Origin: Psychrobacillus psychrodurans
GTDB taxonomy: Bacteria > Bacillota > Bacilli > Bacillales_A > Planococcaceae
Length of the DNA: 64,000 nucleotides
Assembly (NCBI RefSeq): GCF_027563345.1
Contig: NZ_JAMKBK010000004.1
Direction: 5' to 3' (one strand)
Both the position numbers and the translations under genes were made by a program. This document shows, one piece after another, positions 1 to 8,369 of this stretch. The notes below the pieces were generated by a model. The model searched no databases. It worked only from the letters and a program-made list of their open reading frames with translations, and was not told the origin of the DNA. Position 1 is the stretch's first letter. The number at the start of each line of letters is the position of its first letter.

Positions 1-22
1 ACCAACAAATTAAATAGTGTTA

Positions 23-127
23 CTCTTATTAAGAGTGGTGGAGGGAAGTGCCCTATGAAGCCCGGCAACCGTCATGTAAATGAAATGGTGCCAAATCACG
101 CAAAGCTGTTGCTTTGGGAAATGAGAG
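23..127 (+). ncRNA. SAM-I riboswitch (S-box)
   Basis: The S-box core is visible: CTCTTATT at 23-30 pairs with AATGAGAG at 120-127 to close helix P1, followed by GTGGAGGGA, GAAGCCCGGCAACC and GGTGCCAAATC. It lies just upstream of metNIQ and is followed by an intrinsic terminator, so SAM binding should end transcription early. The transcription start may lie close to or beyond the left edge. Confidence 0.96.
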
Positions 128-160
128 AATGGATGAACGTTATTAAAATAAATAACTTAA

Positions 161-193
161 AACCCTTCTGCTCTTTTGCAGGAGGGTTTTTTT
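161..193 (+). terminator. SAM riboswitch terminator
   Basis: An 11-bp stem (161-171 with 178-188) is followed by a run of seven T. It is the expression platform of the S-box and controls metNIQ by attenuation. Confidence 0.92.
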
Positions 194-336
194 AGATAGA
201 AATGGGAAGTATATGTATTTACATAGTAACTGTTGACTCATTGAGTAGTTTTAAAATGCAGGATTAAAAATTCATACAATATTTCTTGAAGATAGATAGG
301 CAATTGAGCATTTCGTAGAAAGGTGGCAAGTTTCCC

Positions 337-1362
337 ATGATTAGTTTAAATAATGTTTCGAAAAAATTTAGCACGAAACAAGGTACAATCGTTGCAGTTG
401 AAGAGGTGAATCTTGACATAAAGAAAGGTGAAATTTTCGGCATCATTGGATACAGTGGTGCAGGAAAGAGTACACTTATTCGATTATTGAATGGATTAGA
501 AAAGCCAACTTCGGGTCAAATTATCGTCAACAATCAAGATATTACTAAGATAAATGAAGTGAAGCTTCGTCAAGTAAGACAAAAGGTAAGTATGATTTTC
601 CAACACTTTAATCTGTTATGGTCAAGAACGGTTGCGGAAAATATTGCTTTTCCATTAGAAATTGCTGGTGTTCCACAAGCACAACGTTCTTCAAGAGTAG
701 AGGAACTAATTGATTTAGTTGGTTTAGAAGGTCGCGGACATTATTATCCTTCACAGTTATCAGGAGGACAAAAACAACGTGTCGGAATTGCGCGGGCATT
801 AGCCAATCGTCCAGAAGTGCTTCTCTGTGATGAAGCAACCTCTGCGTTAGACCCAGAAACTACAGACTCAATTTTAGACTTATTAGTTAGTATCAATGAA
901 AAATTAGGGCTGACAATTGTTTTGATTACCCACGAGATGCAGGTTATTCAAAAGATTTGCGGTCGTGTTGCAGTAATGGAAAAAGGTCATGTAGTAGAAG
1001 AAGGAAAAGTACTAGATGTATTCCAAAACCCGCAACAACCTATTACGAAACGTTTTGTCTCGCAAGTAAGTGATTCCAATAAAGCAATACAAACAATACA
1101 GCATTTAAAAGAGCTATATCCAAATGGCAAGCTGATAAAGCTAGTATTTGTTGGAGAGCAAACAGAACAACCAATATTGTCGAGACTTATTAAGCAATTT
1201 GATTTAGAAGTCAATATTGTCCAAGGTAATATTTCGCATACACAAAATGGCGCATTTGGTACCTTAATCCTTCAACTAGAAGGAGATGCGTTATTGGTGG
1301 ATGAGGCCATCCGCTATATACATGAACAAAAAGTAAATACAGAGGTGATCAACAATGATTAA
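337..1362 (+). CDS. metN: Methionine ABC transporter ATP-binding protein MetN
   Basis: Energises uptake of methionine (D- and L-forms in known homologues) with MetI and MetQ. The 341-residue protein has a Walker A motif GYSGAGKST at about residues 38-46, the ABC signature LSGGQ at 141-145, Walker B VLLCDE at 161-166, the switch histidine in ITHEM, and a C-terminal NIL regulatory domain from about residue 255, which is diagnostic for MetN. The ATG has an AAAGGTGG ribosome binding site. It is the first gene of metNIQ, overlaps metI by 8 bp, and lies downstream of a SAM riboswitch, so it should be repressed when methionine is plentiful. Confidence 0.96.
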   Translation: MISLNNVSKKFSTKQGTIVAVEEVNLDIKKGEIFGIIGYSGAGKSTLIRLLNGLEKPTSGQIIVNNQDITKINEVKLRQVRQKVSMIFQHFNLLWSRTVAENIAFPLEIAGVPQAQRSSRVEELIDLVGLEGRGHYYPSQLSGGQKQRVGIARALANRPEVLLCDEATSALDPETTDSILDLLVSINEKLGLTIVLITHEMQVIQKICGRVAVMEKGHVVEEGKVLDVFQNPQQPITKRFVSQVSDSNKAIQTIQHLKELYPNGKLIKLVFVGEQTEQPILSRLIKQFDLEVNIVQGNISHTQNGAFGTLILQLEGDALLVDEAIRYIHEQKVNTEVINND

Positions 1363-2023
1363 TGATTTATTTCCTAATGTTGATTGGCCAAAAATGTGGG
1401 AAGCTACCGTTGAAACATTATACATGACTGCAGTATCTACTATACTGACAGCAATTATTGGGCTAGTGCTCGGTCTTTTACTTTTCTTAACTAGTCCTCA
1501 TCAAGCATGGGCGAACAAGTTAGCGAACTGGTTAACAGGAGCTTTCGTTAATATATTCCGTTCCATTCCATTTATTATTTTGATTATTTTATTAATCCCA
1601 TTAACGAAGTTTTTAGTTGGAACAATGCGTGGGCCAAATGCTGCATTCCCAGCTTTAGTTATTGGAGCTGCTCCATTTTACGCTCGTATGGTGTTGATCG
1701 CTCTACGAGAAATTGATAAAGGAGTACTAGAAGCAGCTAAATCGATGGGCGCTAAAACTTCTACTGTTATTTGGAAGGTTCTATTGCCAGAATCTATGCC
1801 CGCATTAGTATCAGGTATTACGGTTACGGGGATTTCACTAGTTGGTTATACAGCTATGGCCGGTATTATCGGTGCTGGGGGACTAGGAACGCTAGCATTC
1901 TTAGATGGATTCCAAAGAGGTAGAACAGATGTAACACTTGTTGCCACAATACTAATATTAATCATGGTATTTATAATTCAGTGGATAGGCGATTTAATTA
2001 CTACAAAAATAGATAAACGATAA
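1355..2023 (+). CDS. metI: Methionine ABC transporter permease MetI (MetP)
   Basis: Integral membrane subunit of the MetNIQ importer, 222 residues, the normal length. The sequence shows five or so hydrophobic segments and the permease EAA-type loop (EAAKSMGAKTSTVIWKVLLP at about residues 128-147) that docks on the ATPase. It overlaps the end of metN, consistent with translational coupling, and is followed 62 bp later by the binding-protein gene. Control is by the S-box upstream of metN. Confidence 0.95.
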   Translation: MINDLFPNVDWPKMWEATVETLYMTAVSTILTAIIGLVLGLLLFLTSPHQAWANKLANWLTGAFVNIFRSIPFIILIILLIPLTKFLVGTMRGPNAAFPALVIGAAPFYARMVLIALREIDKGVLEAAKSMGAKTSTVIWKVLLPESMPALVSGITVTGISLVGYTAMAGIIGAGGLGTLAFLDGFQRGRTDVTLVATILILIMVFIIQWIGDLITTKIDKR

Positions 2024-2085
2024 TAGGTGTAAACGAGAGTACTCGATCACATAGAAAACATAGGTAAAAAGGGAGAGATTTGAAA

Positions 2086-2892
2086 ATGAAGAAGTTATTA
2101 GCTGGAGCTTTATTATCAGTGAGTGCATTAACACTTGCAGCGTGCGGAGAAGAAGAGGGTAGTAAACTTGTAATAGGTGCATCGAACGTACCTCATGCAG
2201 TTATATTAGAAGAAGTTAAACCAATTCTTGAAGAACAAGGAATTGAACTTGTTGTAGAATCGTATCAAGATTATGTATTACCAAACAAAGATTTAGATTC
2301 AGGTGACTTGGATGCGAATTATTTCCAACATATCCCTTACTTTGAGTCACAAAAAGCTGATTTTGGATATGATTTTGCTAACGCTGGTGAAATACATATT
2401 GAACCAATCGGTTTATATTCTAAAAAATATGGTTCTATTGAAGAGCTTCCAGAAGGTGCAACAATTCTAATGAGTAACTCTGTTGCAGATCACGGTCGTA
2501 TTCTTGCTATGTTAGAAGCAAAAGGACTAATTAAATTAGCAGATGGTGTTGACAAAACAAAAGCTGAAGTGAAAGACATCGTTGATAATCCTAAAAATCT
2601 TGAATTTGACGCTAACTATGAATCAGCACTGATGGTTCAGTTATATGAAAACGAAGAAGGCGATGCAGTATTGATCAACTCTAACTACGCAATAGACGCT
2701 GGTATCAATCCATTAGAAGATTCTATTGCAATTGAAGAATCTAATGAATCTCCATATGTGAATATCATTGCTGTAAACTCAGGTGATGAAGACAATAAAG
2801 AGATTAAAGCTTTAGTAGAAGCATTGAAATCTGAAGAAATTCAAGACTTCATCCTAAGCGAGTGGGGCGGATCGGTAGTACCAGTAAAATAA
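2086..2892 (+). CDS. metQ: Methionine-binding lipoprotein MetQ
   Basis: Substrate-binding lipoprotein of the methionine importer (NlpA/MetQ family), about 268 residues. The N-terminus MKKLLAGALLSVSALTLAAC is a lipoprotein signal with the acylated cysteine at residue 20. I chose ATG 2086 because the GGGAGAG ribosome binding site (2071-2077) is 8 nt upstream; an in-frame TTG at 2080 is only 2 nt from it. The gene closes the operon and is followed directly by a terminator. The binding motif region ASNVPHAVILEEV is typical of the family. Confidence 0.95.
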   Translation: MKKLLAGALLSVSALTLAACGEEEGSKLVIGASNVPHAVILEEVKPILEEQGIELVVESYQDYVLPNKDLDSGDLDANYFQHIPYFESQKADFGYDFANAGEIHIEPIGLYSKKYGSIEELPEGATILMSNSVADHGRILAMLEAKGLIKLADGVDKTKAEVKDIVDNPKNLEFDANYESALMVQLYENEEGDAVLINSNYAIDAGINPLEDSIAIEESNESPYVNIIAVNSGDEDNKEIKALVEALKSEEIQDFILSEWGGSVVPVK

Positions 2893-2907
2893 TAATATTA
2901 TTTGAGG

Positions 2908-2938
2908 AAACAGACATCTTCGGGTGTCTGTTTTTTTT
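2908..2938 (+). terminator. metNIQ operon terminator
   Basis: An 8-bp stem, 2910-2917 with 2924-2931, has loop CTTCGG and is followed by eight T. It ends the metNIQ transcript. Confidence 0.9.
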
Positions 2939-2966
2939 GTGCAGGCGAATGGCGAAAGCCCAAAAG

Positions 2967-3360
2967 GAAGTCGCAACCGCCCGCTCGACTACTTTAAGCG
3001 CCCGAACCAACCTGCTATCCGCCCGGGGGGAGGACGAACGCCTGAGAGGAAGTCGCAACCGCCCGTTCGAGTATTCTAAGTGCCCAGGCCAACCTGCTAT
3101 CCGCCCGGGGGGAGGACGAACGCCCGAGAGGAAGTCGCAACCGCCCGCTCGACTATTTTAAGCGCCCGAACCAACCTGCTATCCGCCCGGGGGTAGGACG
3201 AACGCCCAAGAGGAAGTCGCAACCGCCCGCTCGACTATTTTAAGCGCCCGAACCAACCTGCTATCCGCCCGGGGTAGGACGAACGCCCGAGAAGAAGTCG
3301 CAATCGCCCGATCGAGTAGTCAAAGTGCTGGAGCCAGTCTGGTATCCGTCCAGCAGAAAC
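2967..3360. repeat. GC-rich 82-bp tandem repeat, about 4.8 copies
   Basis: The word GAAGTCGCAA recurs at 2967, 3049, 3131, 3213 and 3294, giving periods of 82, 82, 82 and 81 bp. Copies 3 and 4 are almost identical; the last copy is diverged and fades out near 3360. By hand count the unit is about 62% G+C, against AT-rich surroundings. The period is not a multiple of three, so reading frames across it are artefacts. Each unit holds two related halves with CGCCCG words that could pair. It fills the space between metQ and a NERD gene. Confidence 0.93.
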
Positions 3361-3484
3361 TGAGCACTAAAAAGAGTCAATACCGCTTTTCAAGCATTCT
3401 TTATTCACCAATCTGCACAATAAAAAAATTTAGTCTAGAAAAGACTAACTATTCGTGATATTGTGTTGAAGAGGTGATGATAAT

Positions 3485-4444
3485 TTGATAATTAAACCGT
3501 ATTCCCCTTCAAAATATGTAGCAAGAATGTCTGATTTAATAGAAAGACTTTCTCCGCAACATCCACAATATACAAGAATTTCTAAAGAGATAGGTGCTAT
3601 TAAAGCAGGAGATTATGGTGAAGAGGTTATTTACAAAGTGCTAGAGCAAATGAAAATTCCATATAGATGTTATATTTTTCACAAGGTGTTTCTCTTTGCG
3701 GAATTTGCATTTGAATTAGACTTCCTGATAATAACCCCATATGGAGTAGTAATTCTTGAAGTAAAAAACATCATTGGGGAATTAGAGTTTTCGACTAATC
3801 CATCACAACTTATCCAACGAAAAGAGGATGGAAGAATAACTAAATATCCTTGCCCCGCAAATCAGTTGAATGAATATAAATATCAACTTTCTCAGTTCTT
3901 CCTCCAGTATAATATTTCAGTCCCAATTCATGGTGTAGTAATCTTTGCGTCTCGTAATAGTTTTGTTAAACATTCAGTCAGCGGCGTTAAAATAATGTAT
4001 AGGAATGAAATGCGTTCCTACCTACGACATTTCCCCGAAAATAGTTCAACCTTAAGTCAAAAAGAAATGGAGAAAATAAAAGAAGTAATTCTAAGAAGTA
4101 CCTATTCGCCTCCATCCATTCCTCTTATCGAATATTTCTCAATTTCACTTAAAGATTTAAAGCTCGGAGTAAAATGTGAAAGCTGCGGATTTATTGGAAT
4201 GCAGAAAATAGCCCGAACTTGGTATTGTCCTACTTGTAAAGAAAACAATTCATATGCACACAAAAAAGCAGTTTCCACTTATTTTTCGCTCTGTAAAGAA
4301 ACTATTACTAATAAAGAATGTAGAGAGTTTCTACTTTTAAACAACAGGTATGAAGCAAAAAGAATCCTATCAAGCTCTGACTTAGTAAAATACGGAAAAG
4401 GCTCTAATACTTACTACACGAACTACAGTTCAAAAAAATGTTAA
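3485..4444 (+). CDS. NERD domain-containing protein with C-terminal zinc ribbon
   Basis: A 319-residue protein with a nuclease-related (NERD) domain. Visible signs are AGDYGEE at about residues 41-47, an aspartate at 79 and ExK at 92-94 (LDFLIITPYGVVILEVK), which match the restriction-endonuclease-like active site. A zinc ribbon follows with cysteines near 231, 234, 248 and 251. The TTG start is supported by GAGGTG (3471-3476) 8 nt upstream; the next ATG would cut the N-terminus. It is monocistronic, placed between a tandem repeat and a symporter gene. Its biological role is unknown; NERD proteins are proposed to process DNA, but I see no defence partner beside it. Confidence 0.82.
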   Translation: MIIKPYSPSKYVARMSDLIERLSPQHPQYTRISKEIGAIKAGDYGEEVIYKVLEQMKIPYRCYIFHKVFLFAEFAFELDFLIITPYGVVILEVKNIIGELEFSTNPSQLIQRKEDGRITKYPCPANQLNEYKYQLSQFFLQYNISVPIHGVVIFASRNSFVKHSVSGVKIMYRNEMRSYLRHFPENSSTLSQKEMEKIKEVILRSTYSPPSIPLIEYFSISLKDLKLGVKCESCGFIGMQKIARTWYCPTCKENNSYAHKKAVSTYFSLCKETITNKECREFLLLNNRYEAKRILSSSDLVKYGKGSNTYYTNYSSKKC

Positions 4445-4549
4445 TAGAATATTATGTATACTACTAATCCTATTCACTTTAATAAGTGACTGTGCTAAAG
4501 TGTATAAATGTTATTAATAATACATTTGTGCATATGAGGAGGACATCTT

Positions 4550-5707
4550 ATGAAGAGGTTTGGGTTATTGCCGCGAATAGTGATAGCGATAGTATTTGGT
4601 GTTTTATTGGGACTAGTTGTCCCTAAAATAGTGGTAGAGATAATGGCTACTTTTAATAGTATTTTTAGTGCCTTTTTAGGGTTTATTGTTCCTTTCATTA
4701 TTATTGGGTTTATTGTTCCAGGGATAGCTAAGCTTGGAAAGGGTTCTGGTAGATTACTTGGTATTTCTACGGGAATTGCCTATTTATCTACCATTGTAGC
4801 AGGCTTGATAGCATTTTTTGTCGCATCAAATTTACTGCCTAAGCTTATAGGTGGTAAAGAGAGTGTTAAGTTAGAGAATCCGGAAGAATTTTTAATTGGG
4901 GGCTTATTTGAAATGCCGATACCTCCGATGATGGATATAATGACAGCATTAGTTTTCTCATTCATTATGGGGATTGGGATTTCCAAACTAAAAGGAAACA
5001 TGTTACAAAATGCATTTGAAGAGTTTAGCGAGATTATTGAGAAGGTAATCTCTTATGTAATTATCCCATTATTACCGATACATATTTTTGGAATCTTTAT
5101 GAATATGGCGTACGGTGGACAAGTGGCTAAGGTTTTATCGGTTTTTGGAGTCGTGTTTGTCATGATTATTGCGCTGCATCTTGTCATGCTTTTATTACAA
5201 TATACAGCAGCTGGTACGGTAACTGGGAAAAACCCTTTGAAACTCTTAAAAACAATGTCCCCAGCTTATTTTACAGCTTTAGGTACACAGTCATCAGCTG
5301 CAACAATTCCGGTGACTCTAAAGCAGGCACAACAAACTGGTGCTTCAGCTAAAGTGACAAACTTTACGATTCCTCTATTTGCAACAATCCACTTGTCAGG
5401 TAGCACGATTACACTTGTCTCTTGTTCAATCGGTGTATTGCTTATAAATGGACAGGATATTATGCTATCTTCATTTGCACCTTTTATATTTATGCTTGGT
5501 GTAACGATGATTGCAGCTCCTGGAGTTCCAGGTGGAGCAGTTATGGCGGCACTGGGATTATTGGAAACAATGCTTGGATTCAACGGGGCAATGATTGGAT
5601 TGATGATTGCACTATACATTGCACAGGACAGCTTTGGAACGGCGACAAATGTAACTGGTGATGGAGCACTTGCGATTATCGTAGACAAATTTTCAAAAAC
5701 TGCATAA
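4550..5707 (+). CDS. Dicarboxylate/amino acid:cation symporter (DAACS family)
   Basis: Sodium- or proton-coupled symporter of the glutamate/aspartate/dicarboxylate family, 385 residues, a little shorter than GltP or DctA. The serine-rich hairpin TQSSAATIPVT, the second re-entrant loop GVPGGAVMAALG, and the TM8 segment with NVTGDGALA are all present, in the right order. A GAGGAGGA ribosome binding site precedes the ATG. It stands alone. Substrate cannot be decided from sequence; an acidic amino acid, serine/threonine or C4-dicarboxylate are the main options. Confidence 0.88.
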   Translation: MKRFGLLPRIVIAIVFGVLLGLVVPKIVVEIMATFNSIFSAFLGFIVPFIIIGFIVPGIAKLGKGSGRLLGISTGIAYLSTIVAGLIAFFVASNLLPKLIGGKESVKLENPEEFLIGGLFEMPIPPMMDIMTALVFSFIMGIGISKLKGNMLQNAFEEFSEIIEKVISYVIIPLLPIHIFGIFMNMAYGGQVAKVLSVFGVVFVMIIALHLVMLLLQYTAAGTVTGKNPLKLLKTMSPAYFTALGTQSSAATIPVTLKQAQQTGASAKVTNFTIPLFATIHLSGSTITLVSCSIGVLLINGQDIMLSSFAPFIFMLGVTMIAAPGVPGGAVMAALGLLETMLGFNGAMIGLMIALYIAQDSFGTATNVTGDGALAIIVDKFSKTA

Positions 5708-5784
5708 GTTATTAAAGAAATATGTTTAAGACCCAAATAGTTGGGTATATAAATGATGAACTTAAAAACAGAGAGGGATGATTC

Positions 5785-5976
5785 ATTATCAGTTCGGAAG
5801 ACTTACCTTATACAGAACAGATGGACCACGCATTTAGAGGAGTACATGGTTTTGGATATGATGAATTGAGACAAAGTCAAGAACTAAGATTGCAAGTTGA
5901 AAACAAACGGCAAGAGGATCATGAAAAATGTATGCAATTAGCGGCTAAACTTGATGCCCAAGCATTTAGGGGATAA
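5785..5976 (+). CDS. Small hypothetical protein, probable ATT (or ATC) start
   Basis: An open frame ends at TAA 5974-5976 and encodes a charged, helix-prone small protein containing RGVHGFGYDELRQSQELRL. The only in-frame ATG (5821, 51 residues) has no ribosome binding site. A good one, GAGAGGG (5771-5777), sits 7 nt before ATT 5785, which is followed by ATC 5788, with an in-frame TGA at 5779. A start at ATT would give 63 residues. A strong terminator follows directly, as for a real gene. I do not recognise the family. Confidence 0.55.
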   Translation: MISSEDLPYTEQMDHAFRGVHGFGYDELRQSQELRLQVENKRQEDHEKCMQLAAKLDAQAFRG

Positions 5977-5982
5977 TATACA

Positions 5983-6018
5983 AGAGTCCACGGAGAATTT
6001 CTTCGTGGATTCTTTTTG
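5983..6018 (+). terminator. Terminator after the small gene
   Basis: Stem 5983-5992 with 6004-6013, one G-U pair, followed by five T. Confidence 0.88.
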
Positions 6019-6175
6019 TTTTCACTAGCTTCATAGTGAAATCGATTCTCATTTAGACTATTCTTAATGAAAATAAAGAAAGATTACTATTTACCTAATA
6101 ATTTCGTTGTAAAGTCAAGAGAAAACAGGAAATCTGTATATTCTACAATATTAAATAGAATATGCTCCAAAAGAT

Positions 6176-6204
6176 TTGCAAGGTACTTCAGTTTGGGTTA
6201 AGAT
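6176..6204 (+). promoter_or_regulatory. Putative sigma-A promoter of the suf operon
   Basis: TTGCAA (6176-6181), a 17-bp spacer, and TAAGAT (6199-6204), 59 bp before the sufC start. The match is moderate and untested. Confidence 0.5.
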
Positions 6205-6263
6205 TAGAATGATAATAAATTAGAATGGTTATACATTCATATTTACTTAATGGAGGTTATTAA

Positions 6264-7043
6264 ATGTCGACTTTAGTTATTAAAGATTTACACGTTGAAA
6301 TAGACGGTAAAGAGATTTTAAAAGGTGTTAATTTAACAATTAATACGAACGAAATTCACGCAGTAATGGGTCCTAATGGTACAGGTAAATCTACTTTAGC
6401 TTCTGCTATTATGGGTCATCCAAAATATGAAGTTACATCTGGTTCAATTGAATTGGACGGAGAAGATGTTTTAGCAATGGAAGTAGACGAACGTGCTCAA
6501 GCTGGTCTATTCCTGGCGATGCAATATCCAAGTGAAATTACTGGAGTTACAAATGCTGATTTCCTACGTTCAGCGATTAATTCACGTCGCGAAGAAGGCG
6601 ATGAAATCTCTTTAATGAAATTCATTCGCGAGCTTGATAGCAAAATGGAATTTTTAGAAATGGATTTAGATATGGCACAACGTTATTTAAATGAAGGATT
6701 CTCAGGCGGGGAGAAAAAACGTAATGAGATTCTTCAATTAATGATGTTGCAACCTAAATTTGCTATTTTAGATGAAATTGACTCTGGTCTTGATATTGAT
6801 GCATTAAAAGTTGTTTCTAAAGGTATCAACGAAATGCGTGGAGAAGGATTCGGAAGCTTAGTAATCACTCACTATCAACGTCTTCTTAACTACATCACGC
6901 CAGACCATGTACATGTAATGATGCAAGGACGTGTAGTTAAATCCGGTGGTCCTGAACTTGCTCAAAGATTAGAAGCAGAAGGATACGAATGGGTAAAAGA
7001 AGAGTTAGGAATTGAAGACGAAACAGTTGGACAAGAAGCATAA
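6264..7043 (+). CDS. sufC: Fe-S cluster assembly ATPase SufC
   Basis: ABC-type ATPase of the SufBCD scaffold complex in the cytoplasm, where ATP hydrolysis drives conformational change for cluster assembly. The 259-residue protein has Walker A GPNGTGKST near residues 36-44, the SufC-type signature FSGGEKKR, Walker B FAILDEIDSGLD, and the switch region ITHYQR, all characteristic of SufC rather than a transporter. Strong GGAGG ribosome binding site. First gene of the sufCDSUB operon; sufD starts 18 bp after it. Confidence 0.97.
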   Translation: MSTLVIKDLHVEIDGKEILKGVNLTINTNEIHAVMGPNGTGKSTLASAIMGHPKYEVTSGSIELDGEDVLAMEVDERAQAGLFLAMQYPSEITGVTNADFLRSAINSRREEGDEISLMKFIRELDSKMEFLEMDLDMAQRYLNEGFSGGEKKRNEILQLMMLQPKFAILDEIDSGLDIDALKVVSKGINEMRGEGFGSLVITHYQRLLNYITPDHVHVMMQGRVVKSGGPELAQRLEAEGYEWVKEELGIEDETVGQEA

Positions 7044-7061
7044 GAAAGGGGACGAATCAGC

Positions 7062-8369
7062 ATGACGGTTGAAACAAAATTGGCATTAACCGAGCAAGAT
7101 ATTCGCTCCTTTTCAGAAGGTAAGCAAGAACCAAGCTGGATGACAGAACTTCGTCTGAAAGCATTTGGTGAACTTGAAACACTTCCGATGCCAACACCAG
7201 ACAAAACAAAAATTACTAATTGGAATTTCACAGAGTTTCCAGTTCATACTGTAGATAGCAGTAAATTTACTTCTTTAAACGAACTACCTGATGAAGTGAA
7301 AGCAGTTGTAAATGCGGATGAACAAAAGAATATTTACATCCAACATAACAATACACCTGCATTTCTTTCATTATCAGAAGATCTAAAAGCTAAAGGTGTT
7401 ATCTTAACTGATATATACACTGCAATTCGTGAGCATTCTGATCTTGTTCAACAATACTTTATGACAGACGGTGTCAAAGTAACAGAACATAAATTAACTG
7501 CACTTCATGCTGCATTATTAAACGGTGGTGTATTCTTATACGTGCCTAAGAATGTTGTAGTAGAAGAACCAATTCAAGTTATTTATTTACATGACGATAA
7601 AGCAGCTTCACTTTTCAATCATACTTTACTAGTAGCGGATGAAAATAGTTCTGTAACTTATGTAGAGAACTATTTGTCCACTGTTGAACATGCAGAAGGT
7701 TTAGCTAATATCGTGACGGAAGTTATTGCTAAAGACAATTCAAAAGTTACATTTGGAACTGTTGACGTTCTAGCTGAAGGATTTACAACATACGTTAATC
7801 GTCGCGGTGTAACAAGTCGTGATGCGGTTCTTGAATGGGCACTTGGTATGATGAATGACAGTGATACTATTTCTGAAAATACAACACATTTAGTTGGAGA
7901 TAACTCAGAAGGTCATGTGAAAATGGTTGTTGTAGGTCGCGGTAAACAAAAACAAAACTTTACAACAAAAGTAATTCATTGGGGCAAACATACAGAAGGT
8001 CAAATCCTTAAGCACGGAGTTATGAAAGAAGAAGCATCATCTATATTCAATGGTATTGGTAAAATTGAATACGGTGCGACTAAGTCTAATGCTGAGCAAA
8101 CATCTCGTGTATTAATGCTTAGCGAAAAAGCACGTGGAGATGCAAACCCAATTCTTTTAATCGATGAAGATGATGTAACAGCAGGTCACGCAGCATCAGT
8201 TGGCCGAGTAGATCCACTTCAGTTGTACTATTTAATGAGCCGTGGTATTTCTCAACATGAAGCAGAGCGTCTAGTAATTCATGGATTCCTTGCTCCTGTA
8301 GTTAACGAATTACCTATTGAAGGCGTGAAGAAACAGCTGACGGAGGTTATTGAAAGGAAAGTTCGCTAA
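7062..8369 (+). CDS. sufD: Fe-S cluster assembly protein SufD
   Basis: Scaffold partner of SufB and SufC, 435 residues. The C-terminal half is the right-handed beta-helix typical of SufB/SufD, ending in the helical tail with DPLQLYYLMSRGISQHEAERL shared with SufB. Its last base is also the first of sufS (stop TAA overlapping ATG). It has the same carboxy-terminal motif as sufB at 10047, as expected for paralogues. Role known from the family: iron acquisition and scaffold assembly in the SufBC2D complex. Confidence 0.96.
   Translation: MTVETKLALTEQDIRSFSEGKQEPSWMTELRLKAFGELETLPMPTPDKTKITNWNFTEFPVHTVDSSKFTSLNELPDEVKAVVNADEQKNIYIQHNNTPAFLSLSEDLKAKGVILTDIYTAIREHSDLVQQYFMTDGVKVTEHKLTALHAALLNGGVFLYVPKNVVVEEPIQVIYLHDDKAASLFNHTLLVADENSSVTYVENYLSTVEHAEGLANIVTEVIAKDNSKVTFGTVDVLAEGFTTYVNRRGVTSRDAVLEWALGMMNDSDTISENTTHLVGDNSEGHVKMVVVGRGKQKQNFTTKVIHWGKHTEGQILKHGVMKEEASSIFNGIGKIEYGATKSNAEQTSRVLMLSEKARGDANPILLIDEDDVTAGHAASVGRVDPLQLYYLMSRGISQHEAERLVIHGFLAPVVNELPIEGVKKQLTEVIERKVR

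Noticed and set aside
233..257. Second promoter for metN (TTGACT and TAAAAT)
   Set aside because: The spacer is only 13 bp, too short for sigma-A.
2849..3161. Open frames on both strands inside the 82-bp repeat
   Set aside because: They exist only because the GC-rich repeat lacks stop codons; the period is not a multiple of three and there is no ribosome binding site.
2967..3360. CRISPR array
   Set aside because: The units are contiguous and similar over their full length, with no unique spacers and no cas genes.
6201..6225. Fur box upstream of sufC (TGATAAT half site)
   Set aside because: Only one half matches the 7-1-7 consensus; the second half has about three matches of seven.
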